Part shown: positions 31,157-39,430 of the stretch, in pieces
Layout: every line of letters begins with the position of its first letter
Position numbering within the stretch: position 1 is the first letter of the stretch
DNA from: Conchiformibius kuhniae DSM 17694
Lineage (GTDB): Bacteria; Pseudomonadota; Gammaproteobacteria; Burkholderiales; Neisseriaceae
Reading direction: 5' to 3'
Assembly (NCBI RefSeq): GCF_000428785.1
Contig: NZ_AUAP01000020.1
Coordinates: 1-39,502 of the forward strand
DNA length: 39,502 nucleotides
Translations under genes and position numbers: made by a program
The notes under the pieces: model-generated
What the model was told of the DNA's origin: nothing
The model's database searches: none
The model's input: only the letters and a program-made list of their open reading frames with translations

Positions 31157-31519
31157 ATGACAGATGAACAAGAAACCAAATGCCATGCAATCATTCACAC
31201 GCATGCAGTAGCCGCAGCAGCAGGAAACGCGGTTCCTGTACCAGGCTTGGGCGTAGCGACGGATTTGGTAGCCATGACCACTATGTGTACAAGTTTATGT
31301 GCGGTTCTTGGTGGCAGTATTTCAGAAGAAGCAGCAAAAGCCATGGCAATTGCTGCAATCAAAAATACAATGTTGAAACAACCGATTAAAGTAATGGCAA
31401 AAGAATTATCCAAACTGATTCCCGGTTTGGGGCAAATCGTTGCACCTGCGGTGTCGGTGGTATTGTTGGAAGCGGCTGGCTGGGTATGGGCAAGGGAACT
31501 TGACCAAAAGTTTAACTGA
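31157..31519 (+). CDS. DUF697-like helical protein, 120 aa
   Basis: The protein has two amphipathic or hydrophobic helical hairpins, one around AVAAAAGNAVPVPGLGVATDLVAM and one around LIPGLGQIVAPAVSVVLLEAAGW, with charged ends. The VPVPGLGV pattern and the following helix resemble the DUF697 domain that is usually fused to GTPases; here it stands alone. The sequence shows no signal peptide or catalytic site. A GAGG motif is upstream of the ATG. It is regulated by the divergent XRE protein (inferred) and ends in a terminator. Possible roles are membrane perturbation, as in a toxin or abortive-infection effector, or a stress response. Confidence 0.6.
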   Translation: MTDEQETKCHAIIHTHAVAAAAGNAVPVPGLGVATDLVAMTTMCTSLCAVLGGSISEEAAKAMAIAAIKNTMLKQPIKVMAKELSKLIPGLGQIVAPAVSVVLLEAAGWVWARELDQKFN

Positions 31520-31532
31520 TTTTTCATATTTC

Positions 31533-31572
31533 AACCGTTTGAAACTGAATAAAAGTTTTAAACGGTTTTTTG
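31533..31572 (+). terminator. Terminator after the DUF697-like gene
   Basis: AACCGTTT (31533-31540) pairs with AAACGGTT (31560-31567), followed by TTTTG. Confidence 0.65.
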
Positions 31573-31583
31573 TTGAGACCAAC

Positions 31584-31613
31584 TTGAATAAACTTGGTGG
31601 TGAACGGTACAAT
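31584..31613 (+). promoter_or_regulatory. recJ promoter
   Basis: TTGAAT (31584-31589), 18 bp, TACAAT (31608-31613), 29 bp before recJ. ACCAACTT and AACTTGGT flank the -35, reminiscent of the operator at 31123-31142, but with a mismatch. Confidence 0.5.
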
Positions 31614-31642
31614 CCGCCGTTTTGATTGTCAAACCGTCTGAA

Positions 31643-33346
31643 ATGCCCCACGCCAAAGTCATCACCCGCCCCGTCAATCCGCAAGCCCGCGCCGCGCTGG
31701 AACAGGCCGGCACTTCGCCCCTGCTGGCACGCCTGTTTGCCGCGCGGAACGTCTTGTCCGCAGACGAATTGGGCGATTCGCTGTCCGCGTTGCTGCCGCA
31801 CGGCCAATTAAAAGGCTGCGCCGAAGCCGCGCAGCGTTTGGCGGACGCGGTGCAAAACCATGAAAACATTTTGATTATCGCCGACTACGATGCGGACGGC
31901 GCAACCGCCTGCACCGTTGCCCTGAAAGGTTTGCGCGGCATGGGCGCGGCGGCGGATTTTTTCGTGCCGAACCGTTTTGAACACGGCTACGGGCTGACCC
32001 CCGAACTTGCCGACATCGCCCGCACGCGCGGCGCACAACTGATTTTAACGGTGGACAACGGCATTTCCAGCCGCGAAGGTGTGGCGCGGGCGCGGGAGCT
32101 GGGCATGGACGTGGTGGTTACCGACCACCACGTTGCCGGACGCTATGTGCCTGATTGCATTATTGTCAATCCCAACCAGCAGGGCTGCGCGTTTCCGAGC
32201 AAAAACTTGGCGGGCGTGGGCGTGATTTTTTATGTTTTGACCGCGTTGCGGGCGGAACTGCGCGGGCGCGGTCATTTTTCAGGCAGCCTGCGCGAACCGA
32301 ATTTGGCGGAACTGCTGGATTTGGTGGCATTGGGGACGGTGGCGGACGTGGTGCCGCTAGACCGCAACAACCGCATTCTCGTTTCGCAAGGTTTGAAACG
32401 GATGCGCGCGGGAAAAATGTGTTGCGGCATCAAAGCATTGTTTGAAGCGGCGCGGCGCGACCCGCGCAAAGCGCAACCGTTTGACATGGGGTTCGGCTTG
32501 GGGCCGCGCCTGAACGCGGCGGGGCGTTTGGACGATATGACGGTGGGCATCGCCTGCCTGTTGGCGGAAAATGACGAAACCGCACAACAACTTGCCGCCA
32601 AACTCAATTCGCTCAACCAAGCCCGCCAAGAAATCGAGCAAGGCATGTTGGCGGACGTGTTGGCGGATTTTCCCGCCGCGCTGCCTGCGGAACAAATGAC
32701 TTTGTGCGCCTACCGCGCCGATTTCCATCAGGGCGTAACCGGCATTGTGGCGGGGCGTTTGAAAGAGCGTTTTTACCGCCCGACTTTCGTGTTTGCACCG
32801 GCGGGCGGCGGCGAAGTGCGCGGTTCGGGGCGTTCTTTGGCGGGCTTGCATTTGCGCGATGTGGTGGACACCATCGCCAAGCGTTGTCCGGATTTGATTT
32901 CGCGTTTCGGCGGACACGCGATGGCGGCGGGTTTGAGTATGCGCGAAGACGGTTTGGCGGAATTTGAACGCGCCTTTGAACAGGTGGTGCGCGAAACGGC
33001 GGACGAAAGCCTGTTGGCGCAAACTTATCTGACGGACGGCAGTTTGGACGCTGCCGATTTGACTTTGCCCTGCGCCCGCGAGTTGGCGCAACCCGTTTGG
33101 GGGCAGGGCTTTCCGCCGCCGAGTTTTGCCGATGAGTTCGGCGTGTCGCGGCAGCAGCGTTTGGGCGGCGACAAGCAACACGTCAAGGCGTGGCTGCACA
33201 AGGACGGCGGCGAATACGAGGCGATGTTTTGGCGTTGCGAAACGGATTTGCCTGCGCGGGTGCGCGTGGTGTACCGCCCGACTGTGAACGAGTGGCGCGG
33301 CAATGAGGAGTTGCAGCTTTATGCGGAATATTGGGAGGCGGCGTAG
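31643..33346 (+). CDS. recJ: Single-stranded-DNA exonuclease RecJ
   Basis: 567 residues. RecJ is the 5'-3' ssDNA exonuclease of recombination and mismatch repair. DHH-family motifs are intact: ADYDADG (80-86), VDNG (137-140), TDHH (160-163), and the later DHHA1 block RGSGRSLAGLHLRDVV and FGGHAMAAGLSM. The start ATG is preceded by ACCGTCTGAA, a near copy of the meningococcal uptake core; an upstream TTG is possible but unlikely. The inserted XRE module lies between it and aroC. Confidence 0.97.
   Translation: MPHAKVITRPVNPQARAALEQAGTSPLLARLFAARNVLSADELGDSLSALLPHGQLKGCAEAAQRLADAVQNHENILIIADYDADGATACTVALKGLRGMGAAADFFVPNRFEHGYGLTPELADIARTRGAQLILTVDNGISSREGVARARELGMDVVVTDHHVAGRYVPDCIIVNPNQQGCAFPSKNLAGVGVIFYVLTALRAELRGRGHFSGSLREPNLAELLDLVALGTVADVVPLDRNNRILVSQGLKRMRAGKMCCGIKALFEAARRDPRKAQPFDMGFGLGPRLNAAGRLDDMTVGIACLLAENDETAQQLAAKLNSLNQARQEIEQGMLADVLADFPAALPAEQMTLCAYRADFHQGVTGIVAGRLKERFYRPTFVFAPAGGGEVRGSGRSLAGLHLRDVVDTIAKRCPDLISRFGGHAMAAGLSMREDGLAEFERAFEQVVRETADESLLAQTYLTDGSLDAADLTLPCARELAQPVWGQGFPPPSFADEFGVSRQQRLGGDKQHVKAWLHKDGGEYEAMFWRCETDLPARVRVVYRPTVNEWRGNEELQLYAEYWEAA
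32278..32289 (-). repeat. DNA uptake sequence inside recJ
   Basis: TTCAGGCAGCCT on the plus strand, the exact complement of AGGCTGCCTGAA. It encodes FSGSL in the protein. Confidence 0.75.
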
Positions 33347-33356
33347 GGCATTCGGG

Positions 33357-33385
33357 TTGAAACTTCCATCAATTTAAAATAGAAT
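33357..33385 (+). promoter_or_regulatory. FadL-type gene promoter
   Basis: TTGAAA (33357-33362), 17 bp, TAGAAT (33380-33385). This would give a leader of about 210 nt before the porin gene. Confidence 0.6.
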
Positions 33386-33502
33386 GACAAATCTATGCTT
33401 CACAAGCGCGAAGCAGACGGCAAAGCTGCCGGCTTGCCGGAACACTTCACGATTTTCCCCAAACCTGATTCGCGGCAGATGTCGGGGCATTTCATCATCT
33501 AT

Positions 33503-33545
33503 GAAAATCAATGAAATACCACAATCGGGTGTTTCATTGATTTTC
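33503..33545 (+). promoter_or_regulatory. 14-bp hairpin in the FadL leader
   Basis: GAAAATCAATGAAA (33503-33516) pairs perfectly with 33532-33545 around a 15-base loop. There is no U-run, so it is more likely a regulatory or stabilising structure than a terminator. Confidence 0.6.
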
Positions 33546-33603
33546 GTTTGCACATGATGGTGCGGTCGAAAAGCTGCCGGCCAACCGAAAGGAACCGTAT
33601 TTT

Positions 33604-35055
33604 ATGTTGTCCAAAAATGTGAAACCGCTCGCGTGGTTGCTGTGTTCGCTGTTTGCCCATCAGGCTGCGGCTTCGGGCTACCATTTCGGCACACAATCCG
33701 TCAGCGCCCAAAGCAGTGCCAATGCCAACGCGGCGGAAGCAGACGATGCCACCACCGTGTTTGCCAACCCCGCCGGCGTGGCGACACTGGAAAACCATCA
33801 GGTTTCCGCCGCGCTGAACGTGGTGGTGCCGCACATTCATTATCATCAGGCGCAAGCCGTACATTTAAACGGCGGCACGCCCGTGCAAGGCAGCACTTCG
33901 GGCAAAATCACGGTGGGTGCGGCAGTGGTACCGCATCTGTACGGCGCATACAAAATCAACGACCGTTTCGGCTTGGGCTTGGGCGTGTACACGCCGTTTG
34001 CTTCCGGCACGGAATACGATAAAGATTCGGTGTTGCGCTACAATATGAACAAACTGGGGCTGGCCACCATTGCGTTTGAACCCGTGCTGGCGGTGAAAGC
34101 GGGCGAACGCCATGCCTTCGGCGTGGGCGTGGTTGCCCAGCATTCGCGGGCGCAATTGCGCAAATTTGCCGATTGGAACGCATCGGGCGCGTTCGACCCT
34201 GCCGTAAAAGCGGCAACGCGCAATCCCGCCGCCACCGCCAACGGCAAGGCAGACGGCTACGCCGAAGTGGAAGGCACAGACTGGGGCTTCGGCTACCATT
34301 TGGGCTGGCTGTTCGACATCAACGAACGCGTCCGTGTCGGCGCGAATTACCGTTCGCAGGTATCGCACACGCTCAAAGGCAAGGCAAAATGGCATTACGA
34401 CACCTCCGCCGGTTCGGTGTTTGCCACCTCCAATCCCGTTCCCACCCCTGCCGGCAATCTGCCCCTCGCCGCCGTGGCAAAAGCGCAAGTCGCCGCCAAC
34501 GGCTATGTGCCTGAAGAAAACGCCTCCGTCAAAATCGTTACCCCCGAATCCTTGTCGGTGCACGGCATGTTCAAAGCCAACGACAAGCTCGACCTGTTCG
34601 GCGATGTTACTTGGACGCGCCACAGCCGTTTCAAAAACGCCACATTGAAATTTGAAAATGCCAAAAACATCGGCCCGGCAGGGCGTTCCGACCAAACCCG
34701 TTTGAATCCCGATTGGCGCGACACGGTGCGGGTGTCGCTGGGCGGGGCGTACCGCGTGAGTGCGCCTTTGCAGTTGCGGGCGGGGGTGGCGTTCGACCAA
34801 AGCCCCGTGCGTCATGCGGGCAAACGCTTGAATACCCTGCCGGACGGCAACCGCATTTGGTGGTCGGCGGGGGCGAAATACACGCTCAAAGACAAGCATG
34901 TGTTTGATGTTGCCTACAGCCACATCCACATCAACGACACGTCCATGCGTGCCGCACCGGCAACGGGGCGCGATGTGGACAGCAAAGGCGCGTCTTCGGC
35001 GAAGTTTAAAAATTATGCCAATATTCTCGGGGCGCAATACACCTACCGTTTTTAA
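33604..35055 (+). CDS. FadL/OMPP1 family outer-membrane transport protein
   Basis: 483 residues with a signal peptide (LAWLLCSLFAHQAAA) and the FadL hallmarks: an N-terminal hatch (GYHFGTQSVSAQSSANANAAEADDATTVFANPAGVATL, a variant of the NPA motif), GLGLGVYTPFASGTEYD, GANYRSQVSHTLKG and a barrel ending in YTYRF with the C-terminal Phe. It carries hydrophobic compounds such as fatty acids across the outer membrane. The ATG is preceded by AAAGGAACC. The upstream leader is long and structured. Homologue of meningococcal NMB0088 by my recollection. Confidence 0.93.
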   Translation: MLSKNVKPLAWLLCSLFAHQAAASGYHFGTQSVSAQSSANANAAEADDATTVFANPAGVATLENHQVSAALNVVVPHIHYHQAQAVHLNGGTPVQGSTSGKITVGAAVVPHLYGAYKINDRFGLGLGVYTPFASGTEYDKDSVLRYNMNKLGLATIAFEPVLAVKAGERHAFGVGVVAQHSRAQLRKFADWNASGAFDPAVKAATRNPAATANGKADGYAEVEGTDWGFGYHLGWLFDINERVRVGANYRSQVSHTLKGKAKWHYDTSAGSVFATSNPVPTPAGNLPLAAVAKAQVAANGYVPEENASVKIVTPESLSVHGMFKANDKLDLFGDVTWTRHSRFKNATLKFENAKNIGPAGRSDQTRLNPDWRDTVRVSLGGAYRVSAPLQLRAGVAFDQSPVRHAGKRLNTLPDGNRIWWSAGAKYTLKDKHVFDVAYSHIHINDTSMRAAPATGRDVDSKGASSAKFKNYANILGAQYTYRF

Positions 35056-35221
35056 GCCCTGTGTGTCGGGGCGTGCCGTCCGTTGGGCGGAACGCCCGCA
35101 TGGTCATGCCCGCGCCGTTGCTGTTGTCATCGGCGCGGTCGGTTTATTTGGGCGGTGAACGGCGGAGTTTTGCGGCACAATCTGATAAAATAGGGCTTTG
35201 CGCCAAAGAAAGAGCGTTGTG

Positions 35222-35560
35222 ATGAGTGAAAACTGTATTTTCTGCAAAATCGTTGATAAGCAGATTCCCGCATCGGTGGTGTACGAAGATGATGAGTTGC
35301 TGTGTTTCAAAGACATCAATCCTTCCGCACCCGTGCATTTGCTGTTGATTCCGAAAGTGCATTTGGCATCGTTGGCAGATGCGGGGGCGGAGCATGCGGA
35401 TTTGTTGGGCAAGATGATGGTGCGCGTGCCGCAAATCGCCCGCGACAACGGTTTGCACGCGGGTTTTAAAACCCAAATCAATACGGGCAGGGGCGGCGGT
35501 CAGGAGGTGTTTCATTTGCATGTGCATGTTTTGGGTACGCCTGCGCCCGGGTTGGATTGA
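35222..35560 (+). CDS. hinT: HIT family nucleotide hydrolase (HinT-like)
   Basis: 112 residues. CIFCKIVDKQIPASVVYEDD at the start, the central FKDINPSAPVHLLLIPKVH and the histidine triad HLHVHVLG near the end. It hydrolyses adenosine phosphoramidates such as AMP-lysine. It is followed 26 bp later by tatA and is probably co-transcribed with the tat genes, as in other Neisseria. Confidence 0.95.
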   Translation: MSENCIFCKIVDKQIPASVVYEDDELLCFKDINPSAPVHLLLIPKVHLASLADAGAEHADLLGKMMVRVPQIARDNGLHAGFKTQINTGRGGGQEVFHLHVHVLGTPAPGLD

Positions 35561-35586
35561 AGTAAAGTGTAAAGAAAGGAATGATG

Positions 35587-35802
35587 ATGGGATTGACGTC
35601 TGTTTGGCATTGGCTGGTGGTGTTGGTGGTGGTGTTGGCGGTGTTCGGCACGAAAAAGCTGCGTAATGTCGGGCGCGATTTGGGCGGGGCGGTACACGAT
35701 TTTAAGGAGGGCTTGGAAAAGGGCAGTGCCGATGCCGATAAGGCAGACAAGCCCGATGCCGCTCAAGCCGCTACGCCCGAAAAAACCGACAAATCCGCAT
35801 AA
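35587..35802 (+). CDS. tatA: Twin-arginine translocase subunit TatA
   Basis: 71 residues: a short periplasmic start (MGLTSVWHW), one membrane helix (LVVLVVVLAVFG), the hinge and amphipathic helix (TKKLRNVGRDLGGAVHDFKEG) and an acidic tail. I chose the third of three ATGs, which has the best spacing from AGGA and matches other TatA starts. It overlaps tatB (TAATG). Confidence 0.95.
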   Translation: MGLTSVWHWLVVLVVVLAVFGTKKLRNVGRDLGGAVHDFKEGLEKGSADADKADKPDAAQAATPEKTDKSA

Positions 35803-36218
35803 TGTTTGATTTCGGCTTCAGCGAAATGCTGGTGGCGGGTGCGGTGGCGTTGGTGGTGTTGGGGCCCGAGCGTTTGCCCAAGGCGGCGCGGACGGCGGGC
35901 GAGTGGGTCGGCAAAATCCGCCGTATGGCAGGCAATGTGAAAAGCGAGTTGGCGCGTCAGGACGAGTATGCGCAGTTGGCGAAAATCAAGTCGGAGTTTG
36001 AAAGTGCGGCATCGGGCATTCGCGAAGGTTTGCACGATGCTTTGCCCGCGTGGGAGCGTTTGCCCGAGCCGCACACGCCCGCCGATTTCGGTGTGGACGA
36101 TGAGGGCGCACCTTTGGCAAAGGTTGGGGGATTGCAGGTGAAATCCGTGTACAAACAGTCTTTGGAAAAGAAACGCGCCCGCCGCCGTGCCGTGCCGCGT
36201 GTGAGGGTGCGCCGATGA
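35802..36218 (+). CDS. tatB: Twin-arginine translocase subunit TatB
   Basis: 138 residues: MFDFGFSEMLVAGAVALVVLGPERLPKAARTAG is the standard membrane helix and Gly-Pro hinge, followed by a long charged helix and a basic end. With TatC it forms the receptor for twin-arginine signal peptides. It overlaps tatC by 4 bp (ATGA). Confidence 0.97.
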   Translation: MFDFGFSEMLVAGAVALVVLGPERLPKAARTAGEWVGKIRRMAGNVKSELARQDEYAQLAKIKSEFESAASGIREGLHDALPAWERLPEPHTPADFGVDDEGAPLAKVGGLQVKSVYKQSLEKKRARRRAVPRVRVRR

Positions 36219-36946
36219 CCGACCACGCCGAACAGCCTTTGTCTGCGCATTTGTTGGAGTTGCGCCGCCGTTTGTTGTGGGCGGGCGGCGGTGTTTTGCT
36301 GTGCCTGTTGGCGATGCTGCCTTGGGCGCAGGATATTTATACTTTGATTGCCAAGCCTTTGTTGGCGGCGCTGCCCCCGCAAAGCGGCATGATTGCCACC
36401 GATGTTACCGCGCCCTTGTTTGTGCCTTTGAAGGTAACGCTGGTGGCGGCGGTGCTGGTGTCGCTGCCGCACACGCTTTATCATCTGTGGGCGTTTGTCG
36501 CGCCCGCGCTCTACCGCAAGGAAAAACGCCTGATTGTGCCTTTGCTGGTGTCCAGCGTGTTGCTGTTTGCTTTGGGCATGGCGTTTTGTTATTTTCTGGT
36601 GTTTCCCGCCGCGTTCCGCTTTTTGGCGGCGATGACGCCCGACGGGGTGAACATGGCAACCGACATCAGCAGTTATCTGTCGTTTGTGTTGGGCATGTTT
36701 TTGGCATTTGGAGCGGCGTTTGAAGTGCCGGTGGCGGTGGTGCTGCTGTATGGTGCGGGCGTGGTGTCGTTGGCGGCGTTGCGGGCAGCGCGTCCGTATG
36801 TGGTGGTGGGCGCGTTTGTGGTGGCGGCGGTGGTTACCCCGCCCGACATTCTTTCGCAGGTGATGTTGGCGGTGCCGATGCTGGCGTTATACGAAATCGG
36901 TCTGCTGGTGTGCCGCAGCATTCGCCGCGACCCTTCAGAAAGCTAA
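36215..36946 (+). CDS. tatC: Twin-arginine translocase subunit TatC
   Basis: 243 residues with six membrane helices. PLSAHLLELRRRLLW carries the cytosolic N-terminal recognition site with the conserved Glu of HLxELR, then LYHLWAFVAPALYRKEKR and TPPDILSQVMLAVPMLALYE. It completes a normal tatABC operon, closed by a terminator. Confidence 0.98.
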   Translation: MTDHAEQPLSAHLLELRRRLLWAGGGVLLCLLAMLPWAQDIYTLIAKPLLAALPPQSGMIATDVTAPLFVPLKVTLVAAVLVSLPHTLYHLWAFVAPALYRKEKRLIVPLLVSSVLLFALGMAFCYFLVFPAAFRFLAAMTPDGVNMATDISSYLSFVLGMFLAFGAAFEVPVAVVLLYGAGVVSLAALRAARPYVVVGAFVVAAVVTPPDILSQVMLAVPMLALYEIGLLVCRSIRRDPSES

Positions 36947-36948
36947 AA

Positions 36949-36980
36949 AAACACCCCGAAGCTGTGGATTCGGGGTGTTT
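36949..36980 (+). terminator. Terminator of the tat operon
   Basis: A perfect 12-bp stem (AAACACCCCGAA and complement), beginning two bases after the tatC stop. Confidence 0.85.
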
Positions 36981-37050
36981 GCCGTTATTTATCGTGAATG
37001 ATTCGCACGGATAAAGCCGTATCGAACGGGCAATCAACACCATCTCCGCC

Positions 37051-37133
37051 ATTCACGCGCAGGGGAATCCGAACAATCCTGTTGAACATAACGTCTTCAA
37101 ATGGTGAAAACGGATTGCTGCCTGCGCGGGCAT
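37051..37133. repeat. Degenerate dRS3-flanked repeat (NIME-like)
   Basis: A shortened copy ATTCACGCGCAGGGGAAT (37051-37068) and a 20-mer ATTGCTGCCTGCGCGGGCAT (37114-37133, three differences from ATTCCC-N8-GGGAAT) bracket about 45 bp. This is the build of neisserial intergenic mosaic elements. It lies between the tat operon and the lipoprotein gene. Confidence 0.5.
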
Positions 37134-37161
37134 GACGGCGGTTGATGACGCGCCATCGGGT

Positions 37162-38083
37162 TTACTGCTTGGGCTGCTTGGCTGCGCCGAACGCGCCGCC
37201 TTTCACATCGGTCGGGTGGTGGAACGTTCCCGCCATTTCTGCGGCTTTATCGCCGTAAAACGCGCCTTTGGTAACGAAGCCACTCTTGTTGTCCGTGCCG
37301 GAAAAACGCCCGTTGGCTTCAATATTGGCGGAAAGCTCCGCACGGTGTTTGCCGGCGGTAACCGTACCGCTTAATTTTTTCGCATCAAAATCCACCGTAA
37401 AGCTGGAATCGGCGGTAATAGGGCCCTCTGTTTCATACGAGGCATACACGGCATGACCGCGATAGCCCTGATTGCCCGTATCCAAAGTTACACTCGGCGT
37501 GCCTTGTGCGAAAAAATATTGCTTTCTTTGTGAATCGGGAATACCTGTATTGAAATCGGGCGTTTTGGCAATCCAGCCGTAGCGGGCGTGCTGCAAATGT
37601 CTGCCAATCAGAACTTTATGGTCGCCATCTTGAATATTGATGAACTTGTCGGCTTGGCGGTGGGGCAGTTGCAGGGAGATATTTTGACCGTCCACGCGCA
37701 AGCTGTCCAAAGTGCCGTTTACCGCGATGTCGCCCGGTGTTATGGAATTGATAATTCTGTAGGGGAGGCGCAGAAAGTTGCCTTCGATTTTCACCAAAGG
37801 ATTGGTGTTGTTGGCATTGGCAGAGCTGCCGGAATTGCCCGTATTGGCAGAAGAATGATTGCCCGAACCGCCCGTGTTGGCAGAAGGATTGCTGCCCGAA
37901 TTGGCGCTGCTTGAATGGTGGGACGGCTTTTTGGGCGCAGGCGATGAACCGCCGCTACTGCTGCTGCACGCTGCCAGCAATGCGCTTGCCGCCAGTATGC
38001 CCAGCAGCTTTAATTTGGATTGGATTGGATTGGATTGGATTGGATTGGATTGGATTGGATTGGATTGGATTGGATTGTACCAT
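37162..38083 (-). CDS. Phase-variable TbpB-like surface lipoprotein, OFF as sequenced
   Basis: The mature part has a lipobox (LAASALLAAC), a Ser/Asn/Gly-rich spacer with SANTGGSGNHSSANTG repeats, and a C-terminal barrel-like domain (SSFTVDFDAKKLSGTV, ELSANIEANGRFSG, GAFYGDKAAEMAGTFHH) as in TbpB, HpuA and related surface lipoproteins. The only ATG with a good Shine-Dalgarno (GGAG, six bases) is at 38083; it reads MVQSNPIQS into a 12-copy CCAAT repeat and leaves it in the wrong frame. The lipoprotein frame is otherwise open only to a TTG at 38103 without ribosome site. One more or two fewer repeat units would restore the frame. Ligand unknown. Confidence 0.75.
38015..38077. repeat. Pentanucleotide tract (TTGGA)12.6, phase-variation switch
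   Basis: Twelve full copies plus TTG with no interruption, at the very start of the lipoprotein gene. On the coding strand it reads CCAAT and encodes repeated NPIQS in all frames. Such tracts change length by slipped-strand mispairing and switch genes in Neisseria and Haemophilus. Confidence 0.9.
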
Positions 38084-38206
38084 GACGTTCTCCATATTAA
38101 CAAAAATCAAAACATTGCCCAAGCAAAAATTCTACTACATGAAACAAGAAGATGCAAGCGCGTGGGCATGGTGCTATCATGCGCGGTTTTGAAAAGGGCT
38201 GATTTG

Positions 38207-39223
38207 ATGCGCGATTTTTGGCGAACGCACGGCGCGGGTTTGCTGCTGACGGCAGCTTTGGCGGCAGCGTGTACGGCATTGGCACGACTGCCTGCACTGC
38301 AACAGGCAGGCATCGGGGTGCTGACGGTGGCGATGGTGGCGGGCATGGTGTTGGGCAACACCGTGTTTGCGCGGGTGGCGGCACAAACGGGCGCGGGGGT
38401 GGATTTTGCGCGGACGCGCCTATTGCGTTTGGGGGTGGTGTTTTACGGCTGGCGCATTACCTTTGCCCAAATCGTGCAGGTGGGTTGGGCGGGGCTGTTG
38501 CTCGATGTGCTGATGATGGCGGCAACTTTTGCGCTGGCATGGCAGATGGGGCGGCGTTTGGGGGTGGACGAAGACACGACGATTTTAATCGGCACGGGGG
38601 CTTCGGTATGCGGTGCGGCGGCGGTGATGGGGGCAGAACCTGTGGTGAAGGCAGACGCGCACAAAACGGCGGTGGCGGTGGCAACGGTGGTGGTGTTTGG
38701 CACGGTGGCAATGTTTGCCTATCCGCTTGCCTATGCTTTTTTGGGCATGGACGAATATGCCTACGGGCTGTATGTCGGCGCAACGGTGCATGAAGTGGCG
38801 CAAGTGGTGGTGGCGGGGCAGGCGGTGGGCGAGACGGCGGCGGCGGTGGCGGTGATTGAAAAGATGTTGCGGGTGTTGCTGCTCGCGCCGTTTTTGTTGC
38901 TGCTCGGGGCATGGCTGGCGCGGCGCAGACCGCACACGCACGGCGGCGGGCAAAAATGGGTGTTGCCTTGGTTTGTATTGGGTTTTGCGGCGGTGGCGGG
39001 CATCAACTCGCTGGGGGTGCTGCCGCAAACTTGGGTGGATTATTTGGTGGAAGCGGATTTGTTTGTGCTGGCGATGGCGATGTCGGCACTGGGTTTGCGG
39101 ACACAGGCTGCGGCGGTGCGGCAGGCGGGAGCGAAACCTTTGCTGTTGGCGGCGGTATTGGCACTGTTTTTGGCGGCGGGCGGGTATGTGCTGAACACGG
39201 CGGTGTTGGTACTGTTTGCGTAA
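38207..39223 (+). CDS. YeiH/UPF0324 family membrane protein, putative sulfate exporter
   Basis: 338 residues with about ten membrane helices. The conserved blocks GVVFYGWRITFAQIVQVG, GVDEDTTILIGTGASVCGAAAVMGAEPVVKA and YVGATVHEVAQVVVAGQAVG are those of the YeiH family. ATG at 38207 has AAAAGGG upstream. It is divergent from the phase-variable lipoprotein gene, 123 bp apart, and ends in a strong hairpin. The substrate in this organism is not known. Confidence 0.92.
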   Translation: MRDFWRTHGAGLLLTAALAAACTALARLPALQQAGIGVLTVAMVAGMVLGNTVFARVAAQTGAGVDFARTRLLRLGVVFYGWRITFAQIVQVGWAGLLLDVLMMAATFALAWQMGRRLGVDEDTTILIGTGASVCGAAAVMGAEPVVKADAHKTAVAVATVVVFGTVAMFAYPLAYAFLGMDEYAYGLYVGATVHEVAQVVVAGQAVGETAAAVAVIEKMLRVLLLAPFLLLLGAWLARRRPHTHGGGQKWVLPWFVLGFAAVAGINSLGVLPQTWVDYLVEADLFVLAMAMSALGLRTQAAAVRQAGAKPLLLAAVLALFLAAGGYVLNTAVLVLFA

Positions 39224-39255
39224 GGCAAAGCAATGCCGTAGAAAATCAAGCATAA

Positions 39256-39298
39256 CAACACGCCCTTATTCCCGTGTGCGGGGGATAAGGGCGTGTTG
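39256..39298 (+). terminator. Hairpin terminator after the YeiH gene
   Basis: CAACACGCCCTTAT (39256-39269) pairs exactly with 39285-39298, with additional CCC/GGG pairing inside. There is no long U-run. Confidence 0.7.
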
Positions 39299-39333
39299 CC
39301 ATTTAAATGTTTGGTGCAATAAAAAATGCCGTT

Positions 39334-39430
39334 ATTCCTGCAAATGCGGGAATCCATTGCGCGAGACTGGCAAACGATGTTTTATCAAGGTTTGTCGTGC
39401 TTCGGCTTTGATTCCCGCCGGTGCGGGAAT
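39334..39430. repeat. dRS3-bounded mosaic repeat at the right edge
   Basis: ATTCCTGCAAATGCGGGAAT (39334-39353, one base from consensus) and ATTCCCGCCGGTGCGGGAAT (39411-39430, exact ATTCCC-N8-GGGAAT) enclose 57 bp. dRS3 repeats are the integration sites of MDA/Nf filamentous phages in Neisseria. The remaining 72 bp to the window end hold no gene. Confidence 0.8.

Noticed and set aside
35056..35221. GC-rich inverted bases after the FadL gene as a strong terminator
   Set aside because: Pairing is interrupted and no U-run follows; the evidence is too weak to list.
38015..38077. Repeat array as a CRISPR
   Set aside because: The repeats are uninterrupted 5-mers without spacers; a slipped-strand microsatellite.
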